Shown here: piece by piece, positions 1 to 11,990 of the stretch
Numbering within the stretch: position 1 is the stretch's first letter
How the letters are laid out: the number at the start of each line of letters is the position of its first letter
Assembly: GCA_905250885.1 (NCBI GenBank)
Contig: CAJNOQ010000672.1
Span: 1 to 43,690, forward strand
Origin: Didymodactylos carnosus
Lineage: Eukaryota > Rotifera > Eurotatoria > Philodinida > Philodinidae
Direction of reading: 5' to 3'
DNA: 43,690 bases
Notes under the pieces: model-generated
Told to the model about the DNA's origin: nothing
Database searches by the model: none
What the model saw: the letters and a program-made list of their open reading frames with translations, nothing else
Translations under genes and position numbers: made by a program

Positions 1-1135
1 CCAAACTACTCTGCACAAACGAGCGTGCGCCTGATCGATCTGTCCATACTATTGCCATATTGGAGTCACCAATACTCTATTCCAGTAGTTATTTGATCAG
101 TGGATCCTCTGGAACTGTTGTGGGGGGGTAAAGGGTTAAACTAAAACTTAAAGTCTAGATACCGGACTACCGGAATTGAGCCGGCATTTTTTTGTTCATG
201 AGAAAATGCACTCTCAGCTATATAAGCGGTGAGTTTTATCACTTTTCCCCGAAAACAGAGATGGGCGAGTACACACTTTTTCGAGTACGAGTATAGGTAG
301 AGTACACGAAAATTTTACTCGAGTACATACTCGAGTTTTTATAAAGAGAAAAAATGTATGAAGTATGAGGTATATATGAAATTTTGTTTTTTCTCTTGTA
401 AGGACAAATAGTTCGCTTACTCCGTCCGACAGTCTTGTTACTTTCATATTGATTACATCATGCTTTTTTCTTATTACACTACAATTCTAGAATAGAACCT
501 ACTGTTTTTCTCGGCAATCTATAGTAGATTATAAAGGCTTTCGATCGAGTACTCGAGTACTTTTTCGAGTATTTCTTAGAGAAAGTTGCCAATACGAGTA
601 CGAGCATGAGTATCCGAAAAGTTATAATTGTGTATTGTCGAGAACTTTCAATCATTTCTAAGGTCACTAAAAATAAAATGTCTCAAGAAGTCGTGAACAA
701 CAACCGATAGAGATCTTGGACACGCATAGCTTTTAGAACAGCGTCTAGTACTTCAAACCGACACCCAAGATCATCAGATTTCTCCTCGTATAGTGCTTGG
801 TTGTTGCAATGAGATGATCAAAACTTTCTTTTTTGTAAACGAAGTAAAATTTCAAAAAAAGCCTGGAATATGTATACATGTTTAACGTGTCATGTTCCAC
901 TCGTGAGTGAATATTTCAATTTTTTCTTCTTATTGGAAGTAGTTGACCGAGTGAGTACTGAGTTACAGTACTAAGAAGATATCGCTCAATTCAGAAGGTG
1001 AAGAAATATCTGATAGGTTCAATAACGAACTTAACTCGTCCGAAGACGAACGCATTCGAACAGGTTCGAAAGAATTTTAACTCAAACAAATTGTATTCTC
1101 ACTTTTCAATTTTCAGAATTTGTTAATATGAATAA
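1..1135. other. Non-coding left edge with GAGTAC-rich repeat
   Basis: No supportable gene was found. Two blocks, about 265-345 and 545-615, are dense in CGAGTAC/GTACTCG words, including TCGAGTACTCGAGTAC at 543-558. They look like degenerate copies of an interspersed or tandemly diverged repeat. The rest is AT-rich sequence with no feature I can name. Confidence 0.4.
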
Positions 1136-1420
1136 ACCCCTCCTCATAATAGAAGACTATCTAGTCTTCTGTTTTGTCCGGCAAATCGAGTATTAAAGGA
1201 TGATCTTCTACTGCGGTCAAATTTTGTCGCCTGCTAGTAGTTCATCGGTGACCCTGACGTATTTGAAATCCATCCCCTATTAGAAGAACATTTTGTCGAA
1301 AATATTTGGAAATTGCCCATTTTCCGATTTTTTATCGCGGACATAATAGAAGACCATGGTCTTCTATTTAGCTTTCAAGTCATATAATTGGCAGTGGTCT
1401 TCTATTATAGGAGGAGGGGT
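1136..1420. mobile_element. MITE-like element with ACCCCTCCTC termini
   Basis: The left end, 1136-1157, reads ACCCCTCCTCATAATAGAAG and onward. The right end, about 1396-1420, is its reverse complement (TCTTCTATTATAGGAGGAGG and onward) apart from a 3-base indel. Inside, AATAGAAGAC or its complement recurs at least five times, including a 9+9 palindrome at 1151-1170 and a perfect 24-base palindrome at 1345-1368 centred on CCATGG. About 285 bp with no transposase: a typical non-autonomous DNA element with repeated subterminal motifs. A clear target-site duplication is not visible. Confidence 0.7.
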
Positions 1421-2117
1421 CGTACAGATGGATTTACCCAAGCACACGCAAAAAAACTCGTATGTGGGATACAGCGAGGTCTTGAAGATCCCGAATATCT
1501 CTATGCAAGGGGTTGAAGGTTTTCTCGAGACCTCGCAACGTTTTGAAAACCTGCAAATCCGAGACCTCATAATTGAGTACCGGACTCGCTGAAATCATAT
1601 TTCGAGGGATGCAGCGAGCTCTGAGTCAGACTGGAAACTTTATGGAACAAATACAATGAGAAAACGTTGACTACAATCATCAGAAAATTATTACATTGTC
1701 AACCTGTTTCTTTATAACAAGATTCTTTGCCGTACTATACTACATTGACGCATATTTTATCTTGGTTTGTAAGAGAAAAAATATATATTATTGATTCAAA
1801 ACTATAAGACAAAAGGAAAATTGGATGATACGTACAAGAGTAAAAAAATCACAATACCATGAATAAGTAAACAGATATATGAAAAAAATACATGTGATTT
1901 ACAGTGCGCTTTAACGTAAAACACATCTTGACTAGAACTTCGAAAATATACATAAGCAGATTTAGTAGCAAAAGGACAGATAAAAATGTTTGTTCTAAAT
2001 CTAAATTATTAATAGAAAAAAGGAGAAAAAAAAGAGTAAAGAATGTAAGATATAAATTCTAACAAGAACTAAAGAGAATACACGTATAAGTTTCGTTCAA
2101 AAATAAAAGAGAGTAGT
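1421..2117. other. Intergenic, 3' flank of the oxygenase-like gene
   Basis: The stretch 1421-1650 has moderate GC with words such as GAGTACCGGACTCGC that recall the repeats near 165 and 2950. The rest is A-rich with no ORF of note. No gene or element is identified. Confidence 0.35.
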
Positions 2118-5100
2118 CTATTCCATTCTAGATCGTTTAGTCGATCTATTATCGTCATCCATTGCAGATTTACGTGGATTTGTTGTAAATGAATAAATAT
2201 GTTTTGATATATTTATTTCTAATAGTCCATCACGTAACATTAAATATTTTTCGGATCGTTTTTTCGTATCAAATGGTTTTGTTATTTCTAATTGTTGTTC
2301 ACTACCGTTATGTTGAATTGTTGATGTTAATGACACTGATAATCGATCAATTGTTCGATTAAATTGTGAACACAAACGATGATATTTGCGAAATTGTTGT
2401 TTATGTACATTTTCATCAAGAAAAAACGTTAACAATTGTTGACAATAATCACAATCACAACTGATATTTAATTCATCCAATGTCCATTTTTTTATAGGTG
2501 GGGGTGGTGAATTACACTCATCATTTAATGCAGATAAACAATATTCATATAAATCAACAAACCATCTGGGAACATTTTGTTGTTTGTGAAATTGTGGCCA
2601 AAGTTTTTTAATAAACAATATCAAGGCTGGTTCTAAATAAATAAAAATGTATTCCAAGAAAATCTCTACAGAGCGATTGAATGGATTTTTTAGAGATTCA
2701 TAAGTTTACTGATAGATATTTGATTTTTCAAAAATAAGATTATTTTGTATGCCCGTCTCTCGCATAAAATTTCCAATTTCTTGTGAAACAGAAGTTGTTA
2801 CTTCAGCCTTCATTTTTTTTGACATTGATATTGAATGGACAGGTGTAGACCGTCCTTGAATCGCATCGAACTCAGAAAAATAAAAATAAAGAAAAAATTT
2901 AGTGTTCATTTATCTTAAAACTTGAATCGATCGGACTCGAAATACAAAAACTCAAGTTCGAGTCTAAGTCTTTCGAAAGAATCGCCAGTCCAAGTCCGAG
3001 TTCTTAAAAGCACCTTCCAGTCCGGACTAGGACACGCCCTGGAATTATAATTACCGGTATATATACCGTAACGAAAAGGAATTGTTAGATCACGCAACCT
3101 GAGATGGACCGAGATGCAACAACGTCATTAAAACTACTGCGTTGTTATATAAAAGAATCAGAAAATGTATTTCTCATATAGCCACTATCGCATCTTGCCT
3201 TCCTGTGATATCATTGTTTATATTACATCATGCTTTTCTGTTACGTTATCTTTTCTTACATATTTTTCTCGACTATATTTCTCGACACAGGCTTGTATCA
3301 GTACTGCGGGGTGCTTTTGCTTTCTCAATAAACCATTTGTACATACAAGTGAAGATTTAAACAACTTAGATGGAGTCTAACTCTCAGAACTCATTCCAAA
3401 ATACGTAGATCTATGAAAGGGAAAAGTAAAGATTTTTGCTCGTATTTTTCTCTCTGTTACCATGTCTAATCAACGATCTTACTTCCACTATTTGCACAAA
3501 TCTCTCTATCTATCTAGTACTCACCTAAATATCGTTCAGTTATATCATCTTCTTGATCACAACATTTATTCAGAAAATGAATTATTTGTTTCGATATAAT
3601 ATTTAATGATAATAAATATACATCATCAAATAATGAAAGTAATTCCAACACTGAACAAACTGTTATCATCGATGTTGTTTCAAATATTTGTTTTTGTCTA
3701 AATATATGTTTCAACAATGTATTGATCATACACATAATTAAACGGTATAAATCATCTTTCATTGAATGACTTAGTTCTAATGTTTGATTAACTAATAAAA
3801 CAAATGATATTAAAAATGTTGAACTATCAGTTGTATTGGGTGGTAGTTGAGTAATAGCTCGTTGAAATCCATTAAAAATATCAATTTCAATTGTTAACCA
3901 ATCAACTAAATTACCTAAATTAAACAAATAACGTACAATAGTTTTATCAGTTAATAATTGAAGTATAAACCAATGATGTTGAATTAATCGTCGTATAACA
4001 TCAATAACTAAAATATCAATTTGTTTTATTCCAGTTTTTATCTTATATAATGTTATTAAACGATTAATTAATGGTGCTACATCACATTTACGCATTTGTT
4101 GTTTACGTAATAGACAATTAATTGCTTCAAGACATTCTTGTTTTAATATAATCGATTTTAATTTTGATCCACAATTGGATTCAATTATTGAACACATAAA
4201 TGATAATTTATGATAAAGTTTTCTTTTTTCACAAAATAATAATTCAAATTTTCGATGATACGGAACAATGACTAATACACCAATTTCGGGATAAGCGTTG
4301 ACATCGTTACCTAAAAATAAAAGTAAAATTTGTGTTTGATTTTATATGTACTGGACAACGATTTTGACAGTAAAAGCTTTATCTTTAAAAAAAAATTTTG
4401 AATTTTTGACCTTAGACCATCATTTTAAATAATATAACAATTTTAATTTAAAAGAAAATTACTCTTTTGACTTTTCTTTTTATGATTGACTGATCCAATT
4501 ACATGTGATAACACAGGACATTTTCGTCAGCTGTTCTTCATTTTAACTACGTCACATTTAGCGTAAGAACAGTAATTTTCTTCTCAATTAAAATTATTAT
4601 ATTGTTGAAAATGATAGTCTAAGGTCAGAAATTCCAGTTGCTTTTTCTTAATCAAGATAGTTTTTATTGTGCTTGACTCACTAGCAACAAAGACGACATT
4701 TTGCGAAAAGAACCTATACTATCGTTTAGAGAAATGATTATTTTTCTCGAAAGAGTAGATAATAGCCAGAATAAATTCATTAAAAACTAAACTTCGTTTT
4801 CCACTACTAACGAGGAAACCTATGAACGTGTCTGACTCCGATTTTGTTCGTTCATACGTCAATTGATAGAGGGTTTCGAGCTTGTAAAAAGCCTAAAAGA
4901 ATATCTGCCGACAGCTCTTGAAGACCCGGTTTTCAGATCAACACCTTTCTTAATGAGGCATACTGGTAGCCCGCAAATTTTTGATTAAAATGAGACATCT
5001 CCTAGTTCTACACGACCTTTCTTTGCAAAGTTATAAAATTTACAACAAAAGCCCTAAATGTTCATTGTCTGCTCAAAGCTACAGAAATAAGAAGAAATTA

Positions 5101-7367
5101 ATCTAGGGCTTTTCTTGTAGATTCTCTAACTTTGCAAAGAAAGGTCGTATAGAACTAGGAGATGTCTCATTTTAATTAAAAAGTTGCAGGCTACTAGTAT
5201 GCCTCATTAAGAAAGGTGTTGGTCTGAAAACCGGGTCTTCAAGAGCCGTCGGTAGATATTCTTTTAGGCTTTTTACAAGCTCGATACCCTCTACCGATTG
5301 ACGTATGAACGAACAAATCGGAGTCAGACTTGTCCATAGGTTTCCTCGTAAGCATCATTTTTTTTATCTTTACTATCGAATAGATTATCATTCACATGAA
5401 AGCTCACTGTCAGTGTTTCACACAGTAAAAAAGTTCATATGGCATCTTTACTTGGAAACTTTACCTGTTTCGCCATTTTCACGAACAAACGTGCTATCGA
5501 GATGATCATATATTGTTTGATCAATTAATTTAACATCGTCATCAACATCCACCATTCTAATTGATTCAAAACTTTTATAGGATTCTTGCCGTTTTCCATT
5601 TATTAAAATTAAATTTTCGACAAACATATAATTAATCATTACATCACCATCTTCATCAAGTTCTTCATGATGCGTCAATACACCAATATATAACAAAAAT
5701 TCATCATGTGGCCATAAATGATGACACACATGAGAAGAAGAATGAAAATGTTTGATTGTTTCTAATAACAAATTTATATAGGCACGATCTTTGCTATTCA
5801 ACGATAGCGAAGACATAGTCGATTTAACATAAATTCCTGTTAATGGAATGATTAATTTTGATACACGATTTGAATGGCGTAACCAGGTTGAAAAAATTTC
5901 ATTCATTTTTTCTACTAATTGTTCATCTGATTGTGACGGAGTCAAATACATCATTGGCTTCATTGTTTTAGGATGACTTATATCATAAACTAACGTTAAT
6001 TTAAAACCATTTGATACACGTTGTACTTCATGTTGACAATTATTATAATAAACAATATAGTGTAGACTATTTGCACTATTTTTTGAAAAATCATAAACGT
6101 ATCTTTCTTTTTTAACAATTAAATGATCCTGACCACCTTCGTATGTTGACGGCAGAACGACAACTAATTTTCCTAATGTACCATGTGTCTTTTCTTCAAT
6201 TTCATACGGTTTTGAACACGAACCTTTTCCATATAAGACTAATTTTATTAATTTAATATCTAACTGATTTTGTTTAATCAAGTCATCATTTAAACCCAAA
6301 TCAGTTGGTATTTTTGATTTCATGTCTTCGATTAATTTAGAATTCCATTGTGGATTATTTATAAAAAATAACGATGGGGACAATTCCCATCGATCAGCAA
6401 TCTGACAGAGAAAAAGAATGTAGCCAGTGTGAACATTGTGTGTATGAAGGAAGTGCTAGGATACTAAACTACAGAACTCAATTTGAGTGCCGAGTTCTTT
6501 GACATTCTTTTGAGAGACTCTACTAAATCGTCTGCCCATTGTCTCTTTCATCGAAATGTGGAGTTATACATTTCTGAAGCATTGCATTCTTAAACGCTTA
6601 CTTGCTTACCAATTCAACACTGTTTCCTTTCTTTATTGATGGCCGTGTGCATTTGTGAATAATTGCATAGCCACTATCAATTGTCAGTGGTAACTGAAGA
6701 ATACCATTGATTGTAGTAAAGCCATCTAATTGCGGATCACATAAATATTCAAACCGATCACCCGCACAGTATACATTCACACATTCGACTTCCTCTAGTG
6801 TTGATTTCAATAATTGTCTATAGTTTTGTTCAGTTACTGCAATTGCAGGTGCATCTGTTGTAGTGCTTATTGGCTCCAGGTTTTCAACTAAACAAGGATA
6901 TAAAGCAATAAAGAAAAATATCATCTATCATACAACAGTTGGCTCTGGATTAAAGATATGCAATTTTCAGTTGGTACGAGCCCTATGTTACATAAAACCG
7001 AAAGAACTAATAAACCGAAAGTTCAAAATAATGCATTTCTTAGGAATAACCAACCGCTAACTGTCATTATCGATTTCGCATATAACCAGTAAACAGTGAG
7101 TTAAAAATAGTTAAGTTGGACTTTGCGATGATACATAAAATTTAGTTCGCAAAATCCTTAACACTGTTCATTATTATTAAAAACAACTTCCTTAACTAAT
7201 TGTTTAGATAATAGAAACAATGCGTTAATTAAAGGAAAAAAGTTCATACTTATCAACTGATTTTCATTATCGAAACTTGAGCCAGTCTGTGACTGATCGA
7301 CATCCAGATCTGAGGCTAATTCAGAATCGTCTGAAGCACTCCATTCCTGATCCAAATCTAGATTCAT
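2118..7367 (-). CDS. 2OG-Fe(II) oxygenase-like protein, six exons, active site lost, one in-frame stop (possible pseudogene)
   Basis: Exons on the minus strand are 7250-7367, 6610-6887, 5465-6401, 3525-4310, 3260-3303 and 2118-2870. All joins use GT..AG and keep phase, giving 972 codons. The ATG at 7367 opens an acidic N-terminus. Residues about 205-275 match the fungal/rotifer prolyl-hydroxylase-like 2OG-Fe(II) oxygenase fold: GTLGKLVVVLPS, YEGGQ, YDFS and NCQHEV (distal His about 256). The family's usual KPHRDTEK iron-binding segment reads KPYEIEEK here (residues 196-203), so the H-x-D pair is gone, and the usual Arg of the 2OG contact looks like Lys (about 266). A helical region follows, then a Cys-rich CDCDYC motif and a basic C-terminus (KRSR). 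Codon 776 (2706-2708) is TAA, but coding resemblance continues in the same frame for about 195 more codons. Catalytic activity is unlikely. The gene may be a young pseudogene or make a truncated protein. Exon 5 (44 bp) is the least certain exon. Confidence 0.72.
2870..3259. repeat. Intron 5 of the oxygenase-like gene with CGAGT/CCGGACT-rich repeat sequence
   Basis: The stretch 2925-3060 is locally richer in GC than its surroundings. It is dense in GACTCG, CAAGTTCGAGTC and CAGTCCGGACTAGG words that resemble each other on both strands. Similar CGAGTA/TACCGGACT words occur near 160-185, 265-345, 540-620 and 1575. I read it as degenerate interspersed repeat sequence within an intron, not coding sequence. 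The family is not identified. Confidence 0.4.
4311..5464 (-). other. Long intron 3 of the oxygenase-like gene, carrying a foldback element
   Basis: The donor follows GAAACAG at 5465 and the acceptor is the TTTAG ending at 4311. The splice restores a GND motif where relatives carry GNE. At 1154 bases this is by far the longest intron in the window; the others I placed are about 52 to 390. Most of the extra length is the hairpin listed separately. The remainder is AT-rich with nothing else recognisable. Confidence 0.7.
4811..5348. mobile_element. Foldback (inverted-repeat) element with arms of about 245 bases
   Basis: The left arm, about 4811-5057, begins CGAGGAAACCTATGAACG. The right arm, about 5104-5348, ends CCATAGGTTTCCTCG and is its near-perfect reverse complement with a few mismatches and small indels. 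Only about 46 bases separate the arms. Matching blocks include GACTCCGATTTTGTTCGTTC, AAGACCCGGTTTTCAGA, TTTCTTAATGAGGCATAC and GAGACATCTCCTAGTTCT. No ORF of transposase size is present, so it is non-autonomous. The flanking TAA on both sides could be a short target duplication, but this is weak. It lies inside intron 3 of the oxygenase-like gene, so the pre-mRNA would carry a very long dsRNA hairpin. Confidence 0.88.
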
Positions 7368-8646
7368 ACTTCAAGTGCACGGAAGGACAAAATCTAAAAG
7401 CACAAAAAAATACGCCTGACATCAGCAATAACAATTTGTTCTCTAGATTCAGAACCTGTTTGTAACTAGATGATCGATGACCATCAACTGCACGAACGTT
7501 ATAAATATGGACATCAACCAATGAGCATCCTCCGTCACGTTGAAAAGCCATCAGCGTCAAATTAAGAGATGTTAGGACATCTCGAGAGTTTTGAAGTCGT
7601 CGTTCGACATGAGAAACATCTCTCTAGCACGGTGGGTATCAACTAAAGTCATCGTTTTACGCTAATACGTCTGTAGTGGTCAGTCATCGAATTACTCACA
7701 TCCAAATTCACGGGTATAGACAGTTGCTTTTTTTCTTCCCATCAGCGTGTTTGAAAATGGTCAGTTCGACAAGTAACGTGATTTTCATACGAGAAAGAAC
7801 ATGACATGACGATAGCCGACATCAGGATTCAGATAGAAACTTATTTTCATCAGTGATTTAGTTAGAAGCTAAATACTCTAAAAAGAAATCGTTCTAGAGA
7901 AATTTCAAAGAATAGTTCTGCTCGCCAGCAAAACGTTTCTTATTTTATTTCTGCTCAGTCTCTCTGAGGAATTTGCTGGACGTCATTTCTATGTGTGTCA
8001 CAAAGAAGCGAAAAAAAAAGCCCGTATACAATGCATTTAACTTTGAAGCTAATAGTGAATTTGCTCCACAGGAGTTTACTATATTGGGCGATCCTTCCTA
8101 GAGAATTGCAAACACTTTGCGATACTATTGACCATTTTTTACAACGAAACAGAAAAAGTAGACTATAAGGTATGTATATATAACTTCTAGCACGTTTTTC
8201 AAAACTTTTGTCCGCCTTCTCGATGTAGCTATGAATGATAGTGACATTGACACGCGCATTCTTTTGCAAAATTGTCAAAAAAAGGAATAAAAATGAGATC
8301 ACAATCATAGTCTGTTGTAGAAGTACATAGTATATAATCACATGGAAAAGATACGTTTATTTCGTGCAATTGTTGTTGCTTCAGCGATACAAATTCATTG
8401 ATTGAAAGTTTTGAAGGAGATTTCATTTCCCGTTTGTTGATACTGTAGAAGGTGTCCCATACTAAGTATGTCTCTAAGGGTCGCCCCTCCGAAATTATCG
8501 CCGACACCGTATATCTGATTTTGACAAAACTTTCCAGAAATGTTAGGCACAATGAGTTACGGGAATGAAAATTCTTTTTGTCTCCAAGTCTTACCGATCA
8601 GGAATTTTCTAGAGATCAAGGTTCAAAAAGGAAGGTCTTGAACTAT
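7368..8646. other. Intergenic, 5' flank of the oxygenase-like gene
   Basis: Only short overlapping ORFs with no recognisable domain occur. The block 8440-8560 has moderate GC (GGGTCGCCCCTCCG) and may be an old repeat. A promoter for the minus-strand gene starting at 7367 should lie just right of that point, but no core element is convincing. Confidence 0.35.
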
Positions 8647-8937
8647 TTCCCAAGTCTTTTTAATATACTTCAAGCCAGAGAGTTTGGGTTTGTTTTATTT
8701 TAAACTAGATCTGACTACATGGGCTGACCGGCGCCGATTTTTCAATTAAGCCTTTAAGACAACTAAAAACCTCAAAAATTCGAAAAACCCTTTCTGATTT
8801 TCTAGAAATCCTCGATTTAACAAAAAACTATGACCTAATTGAAAAATCGACGTCGGTCAGTCCATGTAGTTCGATCTAGTTTAAAATAAAACAAACTCGA
8901 ACTCTCCAGCTTGAAGTATATTAAAAAATCTTGGAAA
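8647..8937. mobile_element. Foldback element, arms about 100 bases
   Basis: The left arm, about 8647-8750, contains TTTTTAATATACTTCAAG, GTTTGTTTTATTTTAAAC and CGATTTTTCAATTA. The right arm, about 8836-8937, carries their reverse complements in the opposite order with roughly ten mismatches. A spacer of about 85 bases separates them. No coding capacity. Probably a MITE or solo inverted repeat. Confidence 0.8.
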
Positions 8938-9555
8938 AAACTTAAGGTATAACTCGCATGGAGAGAAAATGCTGTGCATCGGTTGGTCCATTTTAGGACT
9001 TGTAGGCAAATGCTTGTAACTTTTTGACGCAATGCCATACAGAGTTGTGCGAGATCTTAAATTGAATACAACAGTTTGCTGTACGGATCTACGCGTTCAG
9101 AAAAAATGTAATTGCATAGGTATCCAGGAAACAACTATTATTTGAGGATTATTTCAAAATCGATTTTTTGACCGAGATTCATCATTTCTATAATTCCTTG
9201 TCCAAAACATGGTAATTCTTTTTTTCTTTTTTGTTTAAACTCAACACTAAGGAGGAATTCAAGGGATTTAAAGATGGTCTATGTTAAAATTTCTTTTCAT
9301 TCCGTTAAAAGCTCCAAAAACAAAAATACAATGTAAAAATAAGCGAGTCTGATATAGTTGAAGATGTCAAAGATGCCGGATGGAATGAAAGTAAATGTTG
9401 TAGTTTCGTTTGTTTGTATTGTAGTTTTTTGTTATGATTTTAAAAAAGCTATTTTATGTTTTATAGGAAAAGAAAATTGCAACAAACTGCACTCATTTTG
9501 CGATTCGAATCTATTTTATTAAACAAATTGAAATTAAGAAGAATAAAAAATGTCA
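8938..9555. other. Intergenic, 3' flank of PBLD gene
   Basis: AT-rich sequence with runs of T and A and no ORF with domain resemblance. Nothing further seen. Confidence 0.35.
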
Positions 9556-10494
9556 TTACTCTTTTGAAATGAACAAAGTTCCTTTCATTACAGTAACTGC
9601 GTGTCCACGTATGAGAATTCTTCCATTTTCTTGATTTAATTCACACTGCAGTTCACCACCTCGTTCACTCGATTGATATGCATCTAGGGTGGTTTTATTC
9701 AATAATTTAGACCAATAAACGCCTAATACCGTGTGCGCACCACCAGTAACAGGATCTTCATCAATACCATTCCACGGTGCAAAATATCGTGAGAAAAAAT
9801 CATATTTCGAGTCGTTTCCATTCGTTGTTACAATAATACCCATAATAAACTCCTTATATTGTTCACCGAAATTTATAGTTGTTAAACTAAATGGTTTCAA
9901 ACTGAGTAAATCATCAATACTCGAAATATAAATTAATAATTTCTTTGTACGTTTACATAATTGAATATCTATAAAAGAAAGTAAAATATAGTATCGAAAA
10001 ATCGATATAAACGTTTGATACCGTTCTTAGTTACCCTTAATATCTGATTTAATACATAATTTTTGTTTTAATTCTTCAACTATTGTTTCTGACAATAATA
10101 TTGGCTGAGGTTGTCCTTGAGGAAAATCTAATTCTAAAAAATTTTCTTTTAATTTTCTTACTTTTAATTGACCAACATGCTTTGTTTCAAATATCAATTC
10201 ATTGCTTTGAGAAAGATGTTGATCAAATAATATGTGAGCGGTTGACAATGTCGCATGTCCACATAGAGGTACCTCATTTTTTGGTGTGAACCATTGTAAA
10301 AAATAAGTTGATGTTGATGTCGAAGATTTTGTTATGAATGCTGTCTCAGATAAATTCATCTCTTTAGCAATTTTTTGAAATAATTGATCGAAATCATCAC
10401 TATGTTCATCATTCATAAATGATAAACAGACACAAGCCGGATTTCCTTTAAATGGATTTGTGGCAAATGCATCCACGGTAAATATTTCAATCAT
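9556..10494 (-). CDS. PBLD: PhzF-family isomerase-like protein (PBLD homolog)
   Basis: There are two exons, 10035-10494 and 9556-9968, split by a 66-base intron (9969-10034). The join makes a 290-residue protein, close to the roughly 288 of animal PBLD. The ATG at 10494 starts the family's usual IEIFTVDAF strand. PhzF hallmarks are NPFKGNPACVC (13-23), the NLSETAF segment with the conserved catalytic-type Glu (about 50), PLCGHATLSTAH (about 76-87) and DEDPVTGGAH (223-232). PhzF proteins are two-lobed diaminopimelate-epimerase-fold enzymes. The bacterial founder isomerises a phenazine precursor, but the substrate of animal PBLD is not settled, so the reaction is left open. No signal peptide or membrane segment, so probably cytosolic. 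Reading frame intact, and all motifs are present. Neighbours on the same strand are the oxygenase-like gene and ISCA1, with no functional link evident. Confidence 0.93.
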
Positions 10495-11990
10495 CTATGA
10501 GGAGAGAAATAATATATTTATAGTGAACATTCATGGTATACTCCGTTCTACTTTAAATACTCATGTCAAATTACTCTCTATAGAACAGAGTATTTTAAAG
10601 ACTCAGAGTTTCATAAGGAGCTTAAATAGATTTTCGTGTGTATTATTATTCCCTGTTAAAATCAATGTCTTATGGGATGAAAACCACGTGAGATTTTCCT
10701 ACATTGTTGTCAATTTGAATGAAGATTTTGTTTTCGTAAAATATTCATGAAAAAAAGATGTTGAGTTTATTTTGCTGTTTCGTGAGTTATATGCACGCAT
10801 TTAATGTAACTAGAACGTGTAATTTCTTTGTATTTATTTCTCTTTCGTTGTATATAGTCTAGAGCCAAGAGAAAAGAGAATAAGGTTATCTGTGTCATTC
10901 TTAAATATGTAAGATGAGATAATAAAACACACAACTCTTTTTCAATGAGTTAATGTATGACAAAGAGTGTTTTAAAAATTTTACATTAATATGTTTCAAA
11001 CCAAAGATCAATGGTAATAACATTGCGAAGTAGCAGTTAACTGGAGAAGATATTAAATAAGCAAGAGATGTTGGAATGATGCGTGTGATTCAAACTGGTA
11101 AATATTTTTTGTAGAAAAAAAGTGAAATTGTATTAATTGAACATGACAGTGATAATAATTTATCTGAATTCAAAACAAAATTAGTGAATAATCAAATACT
11201 ATGATAAAATATTCTTTGATATTATTCGTATCAGAGCAGTTGATGATTACTAGAGTAAATGACTTAAATTTGCATTTATCGCATTTATGAGATGGAATGC
11301 TGTGATTATCTCCTATGTAATCATTTCAGTTCTTCCACAAGATAAATACACTACATCATATGACCATTGTCAATAACACCCTTCTTTGAAAAGAATAAAA
11401 ATTATAGTGTACAATTTAATCGAGATCTTTTAACGTTTTTCTACCTAATTTTCACGGTTTATTTTCCTCAGGAAAATCACTTCATTCAACGACTAAATAG
11501 AGATGAAAGCAAAGAAAAAAAAGAACAAATAATCATACGCGTACCTTATGATAAGACGTTGTCATATACGAGATAATCGTATCGGTTAACACGAATGTTT
11601 GTGTCTGCAATTAATTCAATATTTTTATCGTTTATATTTATTAGGATCATAAAATTCTTTTGCGATTTTATGTGAAAGTTGAATTAAGATGTGAATAATA
11701 CAGTTCATTTAAAATCATGAAGTTTGACAGGTTATGAATTTTTAATATGAAAGACTGTTTATCTTGTCGGTCATTTCACGCCCATAGTGTGCCTTTGATA
11801 AATTGAAAACAGTCTTAGATTTACACATACTGGAAAACGTTCATATGGATTTTCAAGTAAACAAAATACTGAAACTAGGGCATAGACTTGTTTATTAATT
11901 AATTTTATCAATGATTGATTGTTTCATCTATCTTTTTTAAAAAAAATACAGAAAACAAAAATGCAGAATAGATAATCGGAAAATGTTTGT
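10495..11990. other. Intergenic between PBLD and ISCA1
   Basis: About 1.5 kb of AT-rich sequence. Two plus-strand ORFs of 69-96 codons (10460-10750, 11367-11576) show no recognisable motif, and the first overlaps the PBLD start region antisense. No repeat structure noticed. Confidence 0.35.

Noticed and set aside
118-135. TGTGGGGGGG resembling a rotifer-type telomeric TGTGGG repeat
   Set aside because: A single occurrence, not a tandem array.
2915-3097. 60-codon minus-strand ORF
   Set aside because: It lies in intron repeat sequence rich in CGAGT/GGACT words. No domain, and it would break the phase of the gene.
6598-6924. ORF starting with a hydrophobic stretch, looking like a small secreted protein
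   Set aside because: The hydrophobic start is an intron acceptor (TTGTTTAG). The rest is exon 2 of the oxygenase-like gene and ends at a good donor (TTG|GTAAGC).
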